From Actinomycetota bacterium (GTDB taxonomy: Bacteria; Actinomycetota; Rubrobacteria; Rubrobacterales; Rubrobacteraceae): 39,037 nucleotides of DNA. Numbering within the stretch: position 1 is the first letter of the stretch; the number at the start of each line of letters is the position of its first letter. Location of the stretch: contig SIRX01000176.1 in NCBI GenBank assembly GCA_004563715.1, positions 1 through 39,037 of the forward strand. Direction: 5' to 3'. A program made the position numbers and the translations under genes. Positions 7,447 to 15,124 of the stretch are shown here, in pieces. The notes below the pieces were generated by a model. The model saw only the letters and a list, made by a program, of their open reading frames with translations. It did not search any database and was not told the origin of the DNA.

Positions 7447-8976
7447 GTGCCGGCCCTCTCCGGCGACTACGACGCGGTAGTAGTCGGCAGCGGCCCGAAC
7501 GGCCTCTCGGCGGCCATAACGCTCGCCGAGCGGGGCCGTTCGGTCCTGGTGCTGGAGGCTGCGCGGCGGCTGGGAGGGGCCGTGGCCACCGAGGAGCTGA
7601 CGTTGCCCGGCTTCCGCCACGACGTCTTCTCCTCGGTCTACCCGGCGGCGGTCGCCTCGCCCGTCTTCTCCCGGATGCCGCTGGAGCGCCACGGGCTTAC
7701 CTGGGTCCACCCCGGAGTCGCCATGGCCCACCCGCTGCCGGACGGCCGGGTGGCAGCCCTCCACCGGGACCTCGACCGCACGGCGGAGAGCCTGAACGCC
7801 CTCTCGCCCGGCGACGGCGACCGCTGGCGGACCTTCGCCGGCCCGTACCTGAAGGGCTTCGGAGCCGTTCGCGCCACCATGTTCTCTCCGTTCCCGCCGG
7901 TCCTGGGCGGCGCGCGCCTGCTTGCCGCTCTCGGGCTCGGCGGGACGCTGGAGTTCGCCCGACTCATGTTGCTCCCGGCCTCGGCGCTCACCGCGGAGCT
8001 GTTCCGCAGCCCGGGCTCCACCGGCTGGCTCTACGGCACGGCTATGCACGGCGACGTCCCCCCGGAGGGGGCGGGCAGCGCGATCTCCGGCGCCTACCTG
8101 AAGCTCCTCGCCCACGCGGTCGGCTGGCCCAGCCCGCAGGGCGGAGCAGCCAGCCTCTCCGCGGCGCTCGTGGCCTACCTCCACGAGCTGGGCGGCGAGA
8201 CCCGGGTGAACACCCCGGTGGAGACCCTGCTCATATCCGGCGGCCGGGTCCGGGGCGCGGGCACCCCGGCGGGCGCCGTCCGGGCGAAGGCCGTGATCTG
8301 CGCCGTCACGCCTCACGCCCTCCTCAAGCTGGCCGGCGGCTCTCTCCCCGAACAGTACGCGCGGAAGCTAGCCCGCTTCCGCTACGGCCCCCGGACGCTC
8401 AAGGTAGACTGGGCGCTCTCCGGTCCCATCCCGTGGCAGGCCGAAGAGGCCCGCCGGGCCGGGACCATCCACGTCGGCGGCCCCTCCGGAGAGATCTCCG
8501 CCGCCGTGGCGGACGTCGCGGCGGGCCGGACGCCGCAGCGCCCGTTCATGCTCGCCGGGCAGCAGTCCGTGGCCGACCCCTCCCGGGCCCCCGCCGGGAA
8601 GCACACCGCCTGGGCCTACACCCGCGTCCCGGCAACAGACCTCGACCCCGAACGCCACGCCACCCGCATGGAGGAGCAGATAGAACGCTTCGCCCCCGGC
8701 TTCCGCGACCGCATCCTGGCCCGGCACGTCCTCTCGCCAGCCGGCCTTCAGGACAGGGACCGGAACCTCGTCGGTGGCGACGTCGGCGGCGGCAGCTACG
8801 CCCTCGACCAGCTCGTCTTCCGCCCCATCCCCGCGCTCTCCCCCTACCGGACGCCGGTCCGCGGCCTGTACCTGGGCAGCGCCTCGGCCTTCCCCGGAGG
8901 AGCGGTCCACGGAGTGCCCGGCTACGGAGCCGCCCGGACCGCCCTGCTGGAGTCCCGGCTGCGCCGCAACCCCTGA
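7447..8976 (+). CDS. Phytoene desaturase-like FAD-dependent oxidoreductase
   Basis: A 509-residue flavoprotein of the CrtI/NAD(P)-binding Rossmann superfamily. The dinucleotide-binding motif GSGPNGLSAA is at residues 14-23, followed by LEAARRLGGAV at the end of strand 2. The C-terminal family signature LYLGSASAFPGGAVHGVPGYGAA is near residues 475-497. Relatives oxidise, isomerise or saturate polyene and prenyl substrates, and many bacterial members are not carotenoid desaturases. The GTG start is one base after the preceding stop, which indicates coupled expression. No other carotenoid gene (crtB, crtE) is in the window, so a pigment role is unproven. Confidence 0.8.
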   Translation: MPALSGDYDAVVVGSGPNGLSAAITLAERGRSVLVLEAARRLGGAVATEELTLPGFRHDVFSSVYPAAVASPVFSRMPLERHGLTWVHPGVAMAHPLPDGRVAALHRDLDRTAESLNALSPGDGDRWRTFAGPYLKGFGAVRATMFSPFPPVLGGARLLAALGLGGTLEFARLMLLPASALTAELFRSPGSTGWLYGTAMHGDVPPEGAGSAISGAYLKLLAHAVGWPSPQGGAASLSAALVAYLHELGGETRVNTPVETLLISGGRVRGAGTPAGAVRAKAVICAVTPHALLKLAGGSLPEQYARKLARFRYGPRTLKVDWALSGPIPWQAEEARRAGTIHVGGPSGEISAAVADVAAGRTPQRPFMLAGQQSVADPSRAPAGKHTAWAYTRVPATDLDPERHATRMEEQIERFAPGFRDRILARHVLSPAGLQDRDRNLVGGDVGGGSYALDQLVFRPIPALSPYRTPVRGLYLGSASAFPGGAVHGVPGYGAARTALLESRLRRNP

Positions 8977-9036
8977 CCCCACGGCTGGACCGCACACCCG
9001 TCCGGCACGGCTTGGGTAGAGGCAACGAGAGGTCAG

Positions 9037-9175
9037 GTAACGTACGGCATCGTTCACACGGTCCACGCGGTGCCGGACAGGGTATCTGGCAGCCTCAGGG
9101 CTTTACCGTACGTGGAGTACGCGCTGCTGGTGGCGCTCCGGCGTGAGGGGCCCGTATCGTGGCGGCTCGTCTACG
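9037..9175 (+). pseudogene. Possible remnant of a DUF4149/CopD-like gene
   Basis: In the gap after the CrtI-like gene, one frame reads VHTVHAV at about 9051-9071 and then YVEYALLVAL at 9109-9138. These match, in order, VHTLHVL and YVEYGLLVVL of the intact protein encoded at 9658. The DNA at 9109-9137 agrees with 9898-9926 in 26 of 29 positions by eye. The roughly 75 residues that should separate the two motifs are missing. The simplest reading is a decayed, internally deleted paralogue. The evidence is short, so confidence is low. Confidence 0.35.
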
Positions 9176-9505
9176 CTATATCCCGATCACGCCGGTCGTT
9201 ACCAGCGTGATAAAGGCGGAGAGCGCCACCAGCGCCCCTCCCAAGACGCGCCACACCTGCGACCCGTGGGGCGGAAGGAGCAGGGCCGAGAGCCCGGGAA
9301 CGCCGAACAGCGACAGGAAGATGTACGGGGTGTCCAAGTAAACCAGGAGCATCGTCAGAAAAACGGCCAGCGGCACCGACCAGATGAGCGCCGCCGCACC
9401 CCGCTCAAAGCAGGTGAAGGGTTTGATCTCGTACAGGATCAAGGCCACGAAAACCACGAAGATTACCGCCGAGAACAACAGCGCCAGATCAAATACCAAC
9501 TGCAA
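9176..9505 (-). CDS. Small integral membrane protein, unknown function
   Basis: A 109-residue hydrophobic protein with about three to four membrane helices: residues 3-23, 38-58, a short hydrophobic stretch around 62-76, and 87-108. No catalytic motif is seen; a single Cys (FTCFERG) lies in the first loop. It is divergent from the DUF4149/CopD-like gene, and each direction has its own motif C copy (9550-9570 on this side). That suggests co-regulation by the Rrf2 protein and a shared job, perhaps in a membrane response to NO or redox stress. I cannot assign a family. Confidence 0.6.
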   Translation of the reverse strand: MQLVFDLALLFSAVIFVVFVALILYEIKPFTCFERGAAALIWSVPLAVFLTMLLVYLDTPYIFLSLFGVPGLSALLLPPHGSQVWRVLGGALVALSAFITLVTTGVIGI

Positions 9506-9549
9506 GATATGCTCCCTTCCATCGTTCCGTCGACTTCCCGGCCCAACAT

Positions 9550-9570
9550 ACTAGTACAAATCTTGTAATT
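9550..9570. promoter_or_regulatory. Motif C site 2
   Basis: The core TACAA-ATC-TTGTA (9555-9567) is a perfect 5-3-5 dyad, the clearest palindrome among the motif C sites. It is 44 bases upstream of the small membrane gene on the minus strand. The adjoining TTGTAATTATTATC could also form a -10 region, so overlap with a promoter is likely. Confidence 0.55.
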
Positions 9571-9603
9571 ATTATCGCTTCCGGGGTCGTAGCGGCTGGC
9601 TAT

Positions 9604-9624
9604 ACTGGCACGAATCCTGTAATA
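9604..9624. promoter_or_regulatory. Motif C site 3
   Basis: Begins ACTGGCACGAATCC and ends TGTAATA. It is 33 bases upstream of the DUF4149/CopD-like start. Nine bases at its ends (ACTG, TGTAATA apart from spacing) also match site 1, and the gap-free alignment with site 2 keeps ACT, AC, AAT and TGTAAT. Confidence 0.55.
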
Positions 9625-9657
9625 TTCTCATTTGGAGGCGTAGCGGAGGTTTGTACG

Positions 9658-10128
9658 TTGGGTGCGGTGGTACACACGCTACACGTCCTGCTGGCCGGGA
9701 CTTGGCTCGGGGGGGTCGTCTTCACCACGATGGTCGTCTCACCGGCCTTCAAGGCGATGAAGTGGAGCGAGGCCGAGCGGGTCGGCGTGCGTTCCGCCGT
9801 CGGGCGGCAGTACGCGAAGGTGGGCGCGATCAACCTGGTGCTGCTGGCGGTCTTCGCCGTTCTGGACGGCCTGTTCCGGGGCTTCGGTCCGGTTTTCTAC
9901 GTGGAGTACGGGCTTCTGGTGGTGCTGTTCGCGCTGGTGGGTGTGCACGGGGCGTACTTCGGGCGGCGGCTCGCGGAGCTGGCCGATGCCGAGCGCCGGG
10001 CGGAGAGTACAGAGGAGGCGCGGAGGTTCGCCGGGCGGCGTCGCGGGCTTCAGAGAACTTCTTTCAAGACCTCGATGCTCGACCTGGCGGCCAGCGTGGC
10101 GGTCGTGGCGCTGGCCGTAAACGTTTGA
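9658..10128 (+). CDS. DUF4149/CopD-like four-helix membrane protein
   Basis: A 156-residue membrane protein with four predicted helices. The first helix has the family pattern VVHTLHVLLAGTWLGGVVFTT: His6 and His9 followed by a W-x-GG turn. This is shared by CopD-domain and DUF4149 proteins, which may bind copper or heme within the membrane. Helices 2 and 3 are near residues 52-72 and 80-100, and helix 4 is at the C-terminus. The TTG start at 9658 follows GCGGAGGT. Motif C sites stand upstream and the nar operon follows, so it may act in the nitrosative response or serve a cofactor need of anaerobic respiration. The exact role is unknown. Confidence 0.7.
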   Translation: MGAVVHTLHVLLAGTWLGGVVFTTMVVSPAFKAMKWSEAERVGVRSAVGRQYAKVGAINLVLLAVFAVLDGLFRGFGPVFYVEYGLLVVLFALVGVHGAYFGRRLAELADAERRAESTEEARRFAGRRRGLQRTSFKTSMLDLAASVAVVALAVNV

Positions 10129-10151
10129 GGGGCCTTCGAAAAAGCTGGAGA

Positions 10152-10167
10152 TGATCAGTTTTGATCA
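10152..10167. promoter_or_regulatory. Motif A site 3, ahead of the nar operon
   Basis: TGATCA-GTTT-TGATCA: the two hexamers and the 4-base spacing are the same as in the other motif A sites, but the spacer differs, so the hexamers rather than the spacer are conserved. It ends 65 bases upstream of the narK start. The 104-base gap holds nothing else recognisable. Confidence 0.6.
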
Positions 10168-10232
10168 TGTAGAGGTAGTCCGGTATCGGTAGGGTGGAAT
10201 CGCTGGTCGACGGCAGGAAGGACGGTTAGAGC

Positions 10233-11444
10233 ATGAGCACCGCCAAAGCAGGTCCGCAACCGGGCGCCTATCGCGCCCTCGTGCTGGCGACTCTATCCTT
10301 CGCCCTGTGCTTCTCGGTGTGGGGCCTCATAGCGCCGCTGGCACCCCAGTTCCAGCAGCTCTACGAGCTGTCGAGCACCCAGATCAGCATCGTAATAGCG
10401 ACGCCCGTAATTCTGGGGTCGCTGTTCCGCATCCCTCTGGGGCTGCTCACGGACCGCTTCGGCGGCAGGCTGGTGTTCACGGCGCTAATGCTGGTGGTTA
10501 CCGTACCCACCCTCTTTATAGGGTTCCTGGGTGGCTCTTTCGGCGGGCTGCTGTTCTGGGGGTTCTTTCTGGGCCTCGCGGGCGCCTCGTTCGCCGTTGG
10601 CGTGCCGTTCGTCTCCAAGTGGTTCCCGCCACACATGCAGGGGCTGGCGCTGGGAATCTACGGCATGGGCAACATCGGGACCGCGCTGGCGGCGTACAGC
10701 GCCCCGGCGATAGCCGCTTTTTACGGCTGGCAGTGGGCGTTTTGGGTATTCATCGTGCCGCTCATAGCGATGGCCGCCGTCTTCTGGTTTCTAGGCCAGG
10801 ACGCGCCGAGCAGGGGACCGCGCCCCTCGGTGACGGCGGGGATGGTGTTGTTCAAGGACGAGATCATGCCGTGGGTCCTGAGCCTGTTCTATTTCCTCAC
10901 CTTCGGCGGTTTCGTGGCCCTGGGCATCTACCTGCCGACGCTTCTGGTAGACCTCTTTGGCTTCACACCCACCGGGGCGGGCCTCCGGGCGGCGGGGTTC
11001 GTGATCCTGGCGACGCTGTCGCGGCCGGTGGGCGGCTGGCTCGCCGACCGCATAGGCGGCTCCAGCACGCTCACGATCATCTTCGCGGTGCTGCCGGTCA
11101 TGGCGCTCATCATGGGCTTCCAGCCGGGGATAGTGCTCTTTACCGTCGGGGCGCTCTCCAGCGCGGTTCTGCTGGGGCTCGGCAACGGAGCCGTCTTCAA
11201 GCTGGTCGCCGAGTACTACCCGGCCAAGACCGGTGCGGTTACCGGCGTCGTCGGGGCGGCGGGTGGCCTGGGAGGCTTCTTCCCGCCGCTGGTGCTGGGC
11301 GTGGTCCGGGACGCGACCGGCGCCTACACCATCGGGTTTATCCTGCTGGCCGTGTTCGCCGTGGGGTGCCTGCTGGTCAACATGCTGTACGTCCGGCGAC
11401 ACCCGTCGGGCACGGACGACGCTACAGAAGGGAGAGTGCGATAG
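10233..11444 (+). CDS. narK: Nitrate/nitrite transporter, MFS family
   Basis: A 403-residue major facilitator protein with 12 predicted membrane helices. The signature of the nitrate/nitrite porter family is present (GLALGIYGMGNIGTALAAY, near residues 140-158), along with the first-half loop GLLTDRFGGR and the matching second-half glycine-rich segment GAAGGLGGFFPP. It imports nitrate, by proton symport or in exchange for nitrite, for the reductase encoded just downstream. The ATG at 10233 lies 65 bases after motif A. The last base of its TAG stop is the first base of the narG GTG, so translation is coupled. Whether it is a NarK1-type symporter or NarK2-type antiporter cannot be told by eye. 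Confidence 0.9.
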   Translation: MSTAKAGPQPGAYRALVLATLSFALCFSVWGLIAPLAPQFQQLYELSSTQISIVIATPVILGSLFRIPLGLLTDRFGGRLVFTALMLVVTVPTLFIGFLGGSFGGLLFWGFFLGLAGASFAVGVPFVSKWFPPHMQGLALGIYGMGNIGTALAAYSAPAIAAFYGWQWAFWVFIVPLIAMAAVFWFLGQDAPSRGPRPSVTAGMVLFKDEIMPWVLSLFYFLTFGGFVALGIYLPTLLVDLFGFTPTGAGLRAAGFVILATLSRPVGGWLADRIGGSSTLTIIFAVLPVMALIMGFQPGIVLFTVGALSSAVLLGLGNGAVFKLVAEYYPAKTGAVTGVVGAAGGLGGFFPPLVLGVVRDATGAYTIGFILLAVFAVGCLLVNMLYVRRHPSGTDDATEGRVR

Positions 11445-14400
11445 TGGCACATCCGACCAACCCCCTGCTCAGGGGCCTGCAGTACTTCCGCAAGGGGGAG
11501 GAGAGCTCCGGGGGATGGAGCGAGATCAGCGCCCGCGACCGGGAGTGGGAGTACGCCTACCGCCAGCGCTGGCAGCACGATAAGATCGTGCGCTCCACCC
11601 ACGGCGTGAACTGCACCGGCTCCTGCTCCTGGAAGGTCTACGTCAAGGACGGCATCATCACCTGGGAGTCGCAGCAGACCGACTACCCTTCCAACGGGCC
11701 TGACGCCCCCGAGTACGAGCCGCGCGGCTGTCCCCGCGGGGCTGCGTTCTCCTGGTACACCTACTCCCCGATCCGCATAAAGTACCCTTACGCCCGCGGC
11801 GTCCTCGTGGACCTGTACCGCGAGGCGAAGGCGCAGACCGGCGACCCCTTGGACGCCTGGGCCTCCATCGTCGAAGACCCGGAGAAAGCGAAGCGGTACA
11901 AGGCGGCGCGGGGCAAGGGCGGTCTCGTGCGGGCGGCGTGGCCGGAGGTCGCGGAGATCATGGCCGCAGCCCACGTCTACACCATAAAGAAGTACGGTCC
12001 CGACAGGATCATCGGCTTCTCCCCGATACCGGCGATGAGCATGGCCTCCTACGCCGGCGGCTCGCGCTTTATGTCCCTGATCGGCGGTATCGTCCCGAGC
12101 TTCTACGACTGGTACGCCGACCTGCCGCCGTCCTCGCCCCAGATCTGGGGCGACCAGACCGACGTGCCCGAGTCGGCCGACTGGTGGAACGCCTCGTACC
12201 TGATGATGTGGGGCTCGAACGTGCCCATCACGCGCGCCCCGGACGCCCACTTCATGACCGAGGCCCGCTACAAGGGCCAGAAGACCGTCGTCGTGAGCCC
12301 GGACTACTCCGACCACACCAAGTTCGCCGACCACTGGCTCCCGGTACAGCCCGGCACCGACGGGGCGCTCGCCATGGCGATGGGGCACGTGATCCTCAAG
12401 GAGTTCTTCGTCGAGCGCCAGGTTCCCTACTTCCAGGAGTACGTCCGGAAGTACACCGACCTCCCGATGCTGGTCACGCTCAGAGAACGTGAGGATGGCG
12501 AAGGCCGCGCCTACGTCTCCGACCGCTTTCTGCACGCCGCCGACCTCGGCGCGGAAGGTGAAGCCTCCGAGAACGCCGAGTGGAAGACGGTATTCATGGA
12601 CGCAACCTCCGGAGAACCCGTCGTGCCCAACGGCTCGATGGGCCACCGCTACGGGGAGGAGGGCGTCGGCAAGTGGAACCTGAACCTCGGCGGCGCCGAC
12701 CCGGCGCTCACGCTCTTGGGCTCCCACGACGAGCTGGTCGCGGTGGACCTGCCCCGCTTCGACCTCGGGGACACGGACGAGGGCGGCGTCGCGATGCGCC
12801 GGGGCGTACCCGCAAAGAGGATCGGCGGGCACCTCGTCACCACCGTCTACGACCTGATGCTCGCCCAGTACGGCGTGGGGCGCGAGGGTATGCCGGGCGA
12901 GTGGCCCACCGGTTATGACGACCCGGAGCCCTACACCCCGGCGTGGCAGGAGGAGGCCACCGGCGTGGACGCCGGGCGCTGCACCCGCATAGCGCGCGAG
13001 TTCGCCCGCAACGCCGAGCGGAGCGGGGGGCGGTCCATGATCATCATGGGCGCCGGCACCAACCACTGGTACCACTCGGACCAGATCTACCGCTCCATGC
13101 TCGCCCTGGTACTCCTGTGCGGCTGCCAGGGCGTGAACGGCGGCGGCTGGGCGCACTACGTCGGCCAGGAGAAGGTCCGGCCCATTACCGGCTGGTCGAC
13201 TTTGGCCTTCGCCTTCGACTGGGCCCGTCCGACCCGCCACATGGCCGGCACCGCCCTCTGGTACCTGGCGAGCAGCCAGTGGCGCTACGATACCTTCAAG
13301 GCCGACGAGTTCGCCACGCCCCTCGGGAAGGGCAAGCTCGCCGGCAAGCACCTCGCCGACTGCCTGGCTCTCTCGGCCCGCCTCGGCTGGCTGCCCTCCT
13401 ACCCCAGCTTCAACCGCAACCCGCTGGAGATAACGGCGGAAGCGGAGGCCGAAGGGATCAGCCCCCAGGAGTACGTGGTGCGCGAGCTGAAGGAGGGCCG
13501 GCTGCGCTTCGCCGCCGAGGACCCGGACGCCCCGGAGAACTTCCCACGCGTGCTGACCCTCTGGCGCTGCAACCTGCTCGGCTCCTCCAGCAAAGGCCAC
13601 GAGTTCTTCCTCAAGCACCTGCTCGGCGTGCCGGACGCGGCAGTCCGGTCCGAAGAGTCACCGGAGGAGTTGCGCCCCACGGAGGTCACCTGGCGCGAGA
13701 CCCCGGAAGGCAAGCTGGACCTGCTCACCACCATAGACTTCCGCAAGAACGGCTCATCGCTCTACTCGGACATCGTGCTGCCGACGGCTACCTGGTACGA
13801 GAAGCACGACATCTCCTCCACGGACATGCACCCGTTCGTCCACCCGTTCAACCCGGCCATAACCCCACCCTGGGAGGCCAAGAGCGACTGGGACATCTTC
13901 AACTACGTCGCCGAAGCCTTCTCGGAGCTGGGCAAGAAGCACCTGGGCGTTAGAAAGGACCTCGTCGCCGCGCCGCTGTTGCACGACACGCCGGACGAGA
14001 TCTCCCAGCCTTCCGGCCGGGTGCTGGACTGGAAAAAGGGCGAGTGCGAACCCGTTCCCGGCAAGACGATGCCGAAGCTCGCGGTGATCGAGCGCGACTA
14101 CGGGTCGGTGGCCGAGAAGATGACGGCGATAGGCCCGGCGGTGGAGAACGTCGGGATCGGGGCGAAGGGCAACAACTGGAAACCGGCGCAGGAGATCGAG
14201 TACCTCAAGGGCCACAACGGCACCGCGCGCGGCGGCGTCGCCGACGGGCGGCCCTCCATAAAGCGGGCCGAGCAGGTCTGCGACGCCATACTCGCCCTCT
14301 CCGGCACGACCAACGGCCGCATGTCGGTCGAGGGCTTCAAACAGCTCGAAACCCGCACCGGCGTGAAGCTCGCCGACCTCTCCGAGGAGCGGGCCGAGGA

Positions 14401-15124
14401 GCTTATAACCTTCGCCGACATAACCAGCCAGCCGCGCAAGGTCATCGTCTCCCCCGAGTGGTCCGGCACCGAGAGCCGCACCCGCCGCTACTCGCCGTTC
14501 ACCATAAACGTGGACCGCTCGGTTCCCTGGCGCACGCTCACCGGCCGCCAGCAGTTCTACGTGGACCACGAGTGGATGCTGGAGTACGGCGAGGGCCTGC
14601 CCGCCTATCGCCCGCCGATGCGCATGGCGAAGCACCTCGGCGACATCCGCGAGGGCAACGGCAAGGCGGAGGTCGTGCTCAAGTACCTCACGCCCCACTC
14701 CAAGTGGTCCATCCACTCCGAGTTCCAGGACAACCTGATGATGCTCACCCTGTTCCGGGGCGGGCCGACGATGTGGATGAGCGATAAGGACGCCGAGAAG
14801 ATCGGCGTCAAGGACAACGACTGGATCGAGGCGTACAACCGCAACGGCGTCGTCTCGGCTCGGGCCGTCGTCTCCCACCGCATCCCGGAGGGGACCACGA
14901 TAATGTACCACTCCCAGGACCGACACCTGAACGTGCCGATAAGCGAGGTCTCGGGCACCCGCGGCGGCACCGAAAACTCCCTGACCAAGATCTTCGTGAA
15001 GCCCACGCACATGATCGGGGGCTACGCCCAGTTCTCGTACTTCTTCAACTACTACGGGCCGACCGGAGCCCAGCGGGACGAGCTTACCGTGATCCGCAAG
15101 CGCGAAAGCGAGGTGGTCTACTAA
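11444..15124 (+). CDS. narG: Respiratory nitrate reductase alpha subunit (Mo-bisMGD)
   Basis: A 1226-residue catalytic subunit of membrane-bound nitrate reductase, which reduces nitrate to nitrite at a molybdenum-bisMGD centre on the cytoplasmic face. The FS0 cluster ligands are His53, Cys57, Cys61 and Cys96 (STHGVNCTGSCSW, then RGCPRG). The molybdenum ligand is Asp222 in SFYDWYADLPP. The stretch WGDQTDVPESADWWN and the RAPDAHF segment are family hallmarks, and the length is normal. No twin-arginine signal is seen; the N-terminus is like the E. coli protein, which stays inside. The GTG start shares one base with the narK stop. An apparent long open frame reaching back into narK is a frame artefact. 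Confidence 0.96.
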   Translation: MAHPTNPLLRGLQYFRKGEESSGGWSEISARDREWEYAYRQRWQHDKIVRSTHGVNCTGSCSWKVYVKDGIITWESQQTDYPSNGPDAPEYEPRGCPRGAAFSWYTYSPIRIKYPYARGVLVDLYREAKAQTGDPLDAWASIVEDPEKAKRYKAARGKGGLVRAAWPEVAEIMAAAHVYTIKKYGPDRIIGFSPIPAMSMASYAGGSRFMSLIGGIVPSFYDWYADLPPSSPQIWGDQTDVPESADWWNASYLMMWGSNVPITRAPDAHFMTEARYKGQKTVVVSPDYSDHTKFADHWLPVQPGTDGALAMAMGHVILKEFFVERQVPYFQEYVRKYTDLPMLVTLREREDGEGRAYVSDRFLHAADLGAEGEASENAEWKTVFMDATSGEPVVPNGSMGHRYGEEGVGKWNLNLGGADPALTLLGSHDELVAVDLPRFDLGDTDEGGVAMRRGVPAKRIGGHLVTTVYDLMLAQYGVGREGMPGEWPTGYDDPEPYTPAWQEEATGVDAGRCTRIAREFARNAERSGGRSMIIMGAGTNHWYHSDQIYRSMLALVLLCGCQGVNGGGWAHYVGQEKVRPITGWSTLAFAFDWARPTRHMAGTALWYLASSQWRYDTFKADEFATPLGKGKLAGKHLADCLALSARLGWLPSYPSFNRNPLEITAEAEAEGISPQEYVVRELKEGRLRFAAEDPDAPENFPRVLTLWRCNLLGSSSKGHEFFLKHLLGVPDAAVRSEESPEELRPTEVTWRETPEGKLDLLTTIDFRKNGSSLYSDIVLPTATWYEKHDISSTDMHPFVHPFNPAITPPWEAKSDWDIFNYVAEAFSELGKKHLGVRKDLVAAPLLHDTPDEISQPSGRVLDWKKGECEPVPGKTMPKLAVIERDYGSVAEKMTAIGPAVENVGIGAKGNNWKPAQEIEYLKGHNGTARGGVADGRPSIKRAEQVCDAILALSGTTNGRMSVEGFKQLETRTGVKLADLSEERAEELITFADITSQPRKVIVSPEWSGTESRTRRYSPFTINVDRSVPWRTLTGRQQFYVDHEWMLEYGEGLPAYRPPMRMAKHLGDIREGNGKAEVVLKYLTPHSKWSIHSEFQDNLMMLTLFRGGPTMWMSDKDAEKIGVKDNDWIEAYNRNGVVSARAVVSHRIPEGTTIMYHSQDRHLNVPISEVSGTRGGTENSLTKIFVKPTHMIGGYAQFSYFFNYYGPTGAQRDELTVIRKRESEVVY

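Noticed and set aside
9143-9568. Plus-strand open frame in the divergent membrane-gene area
   Set aside because: Charged, repetitive peptide antisense to the small membrane gene; no ribosome site.
10307-15124. A 1605-codon open frame that looks like a narK-narG fusion
   Set aside because: The part before 11444 is out of frame with narK and has no protein-like pattern; NarG starts at the GTG that overlaps the narK stop.
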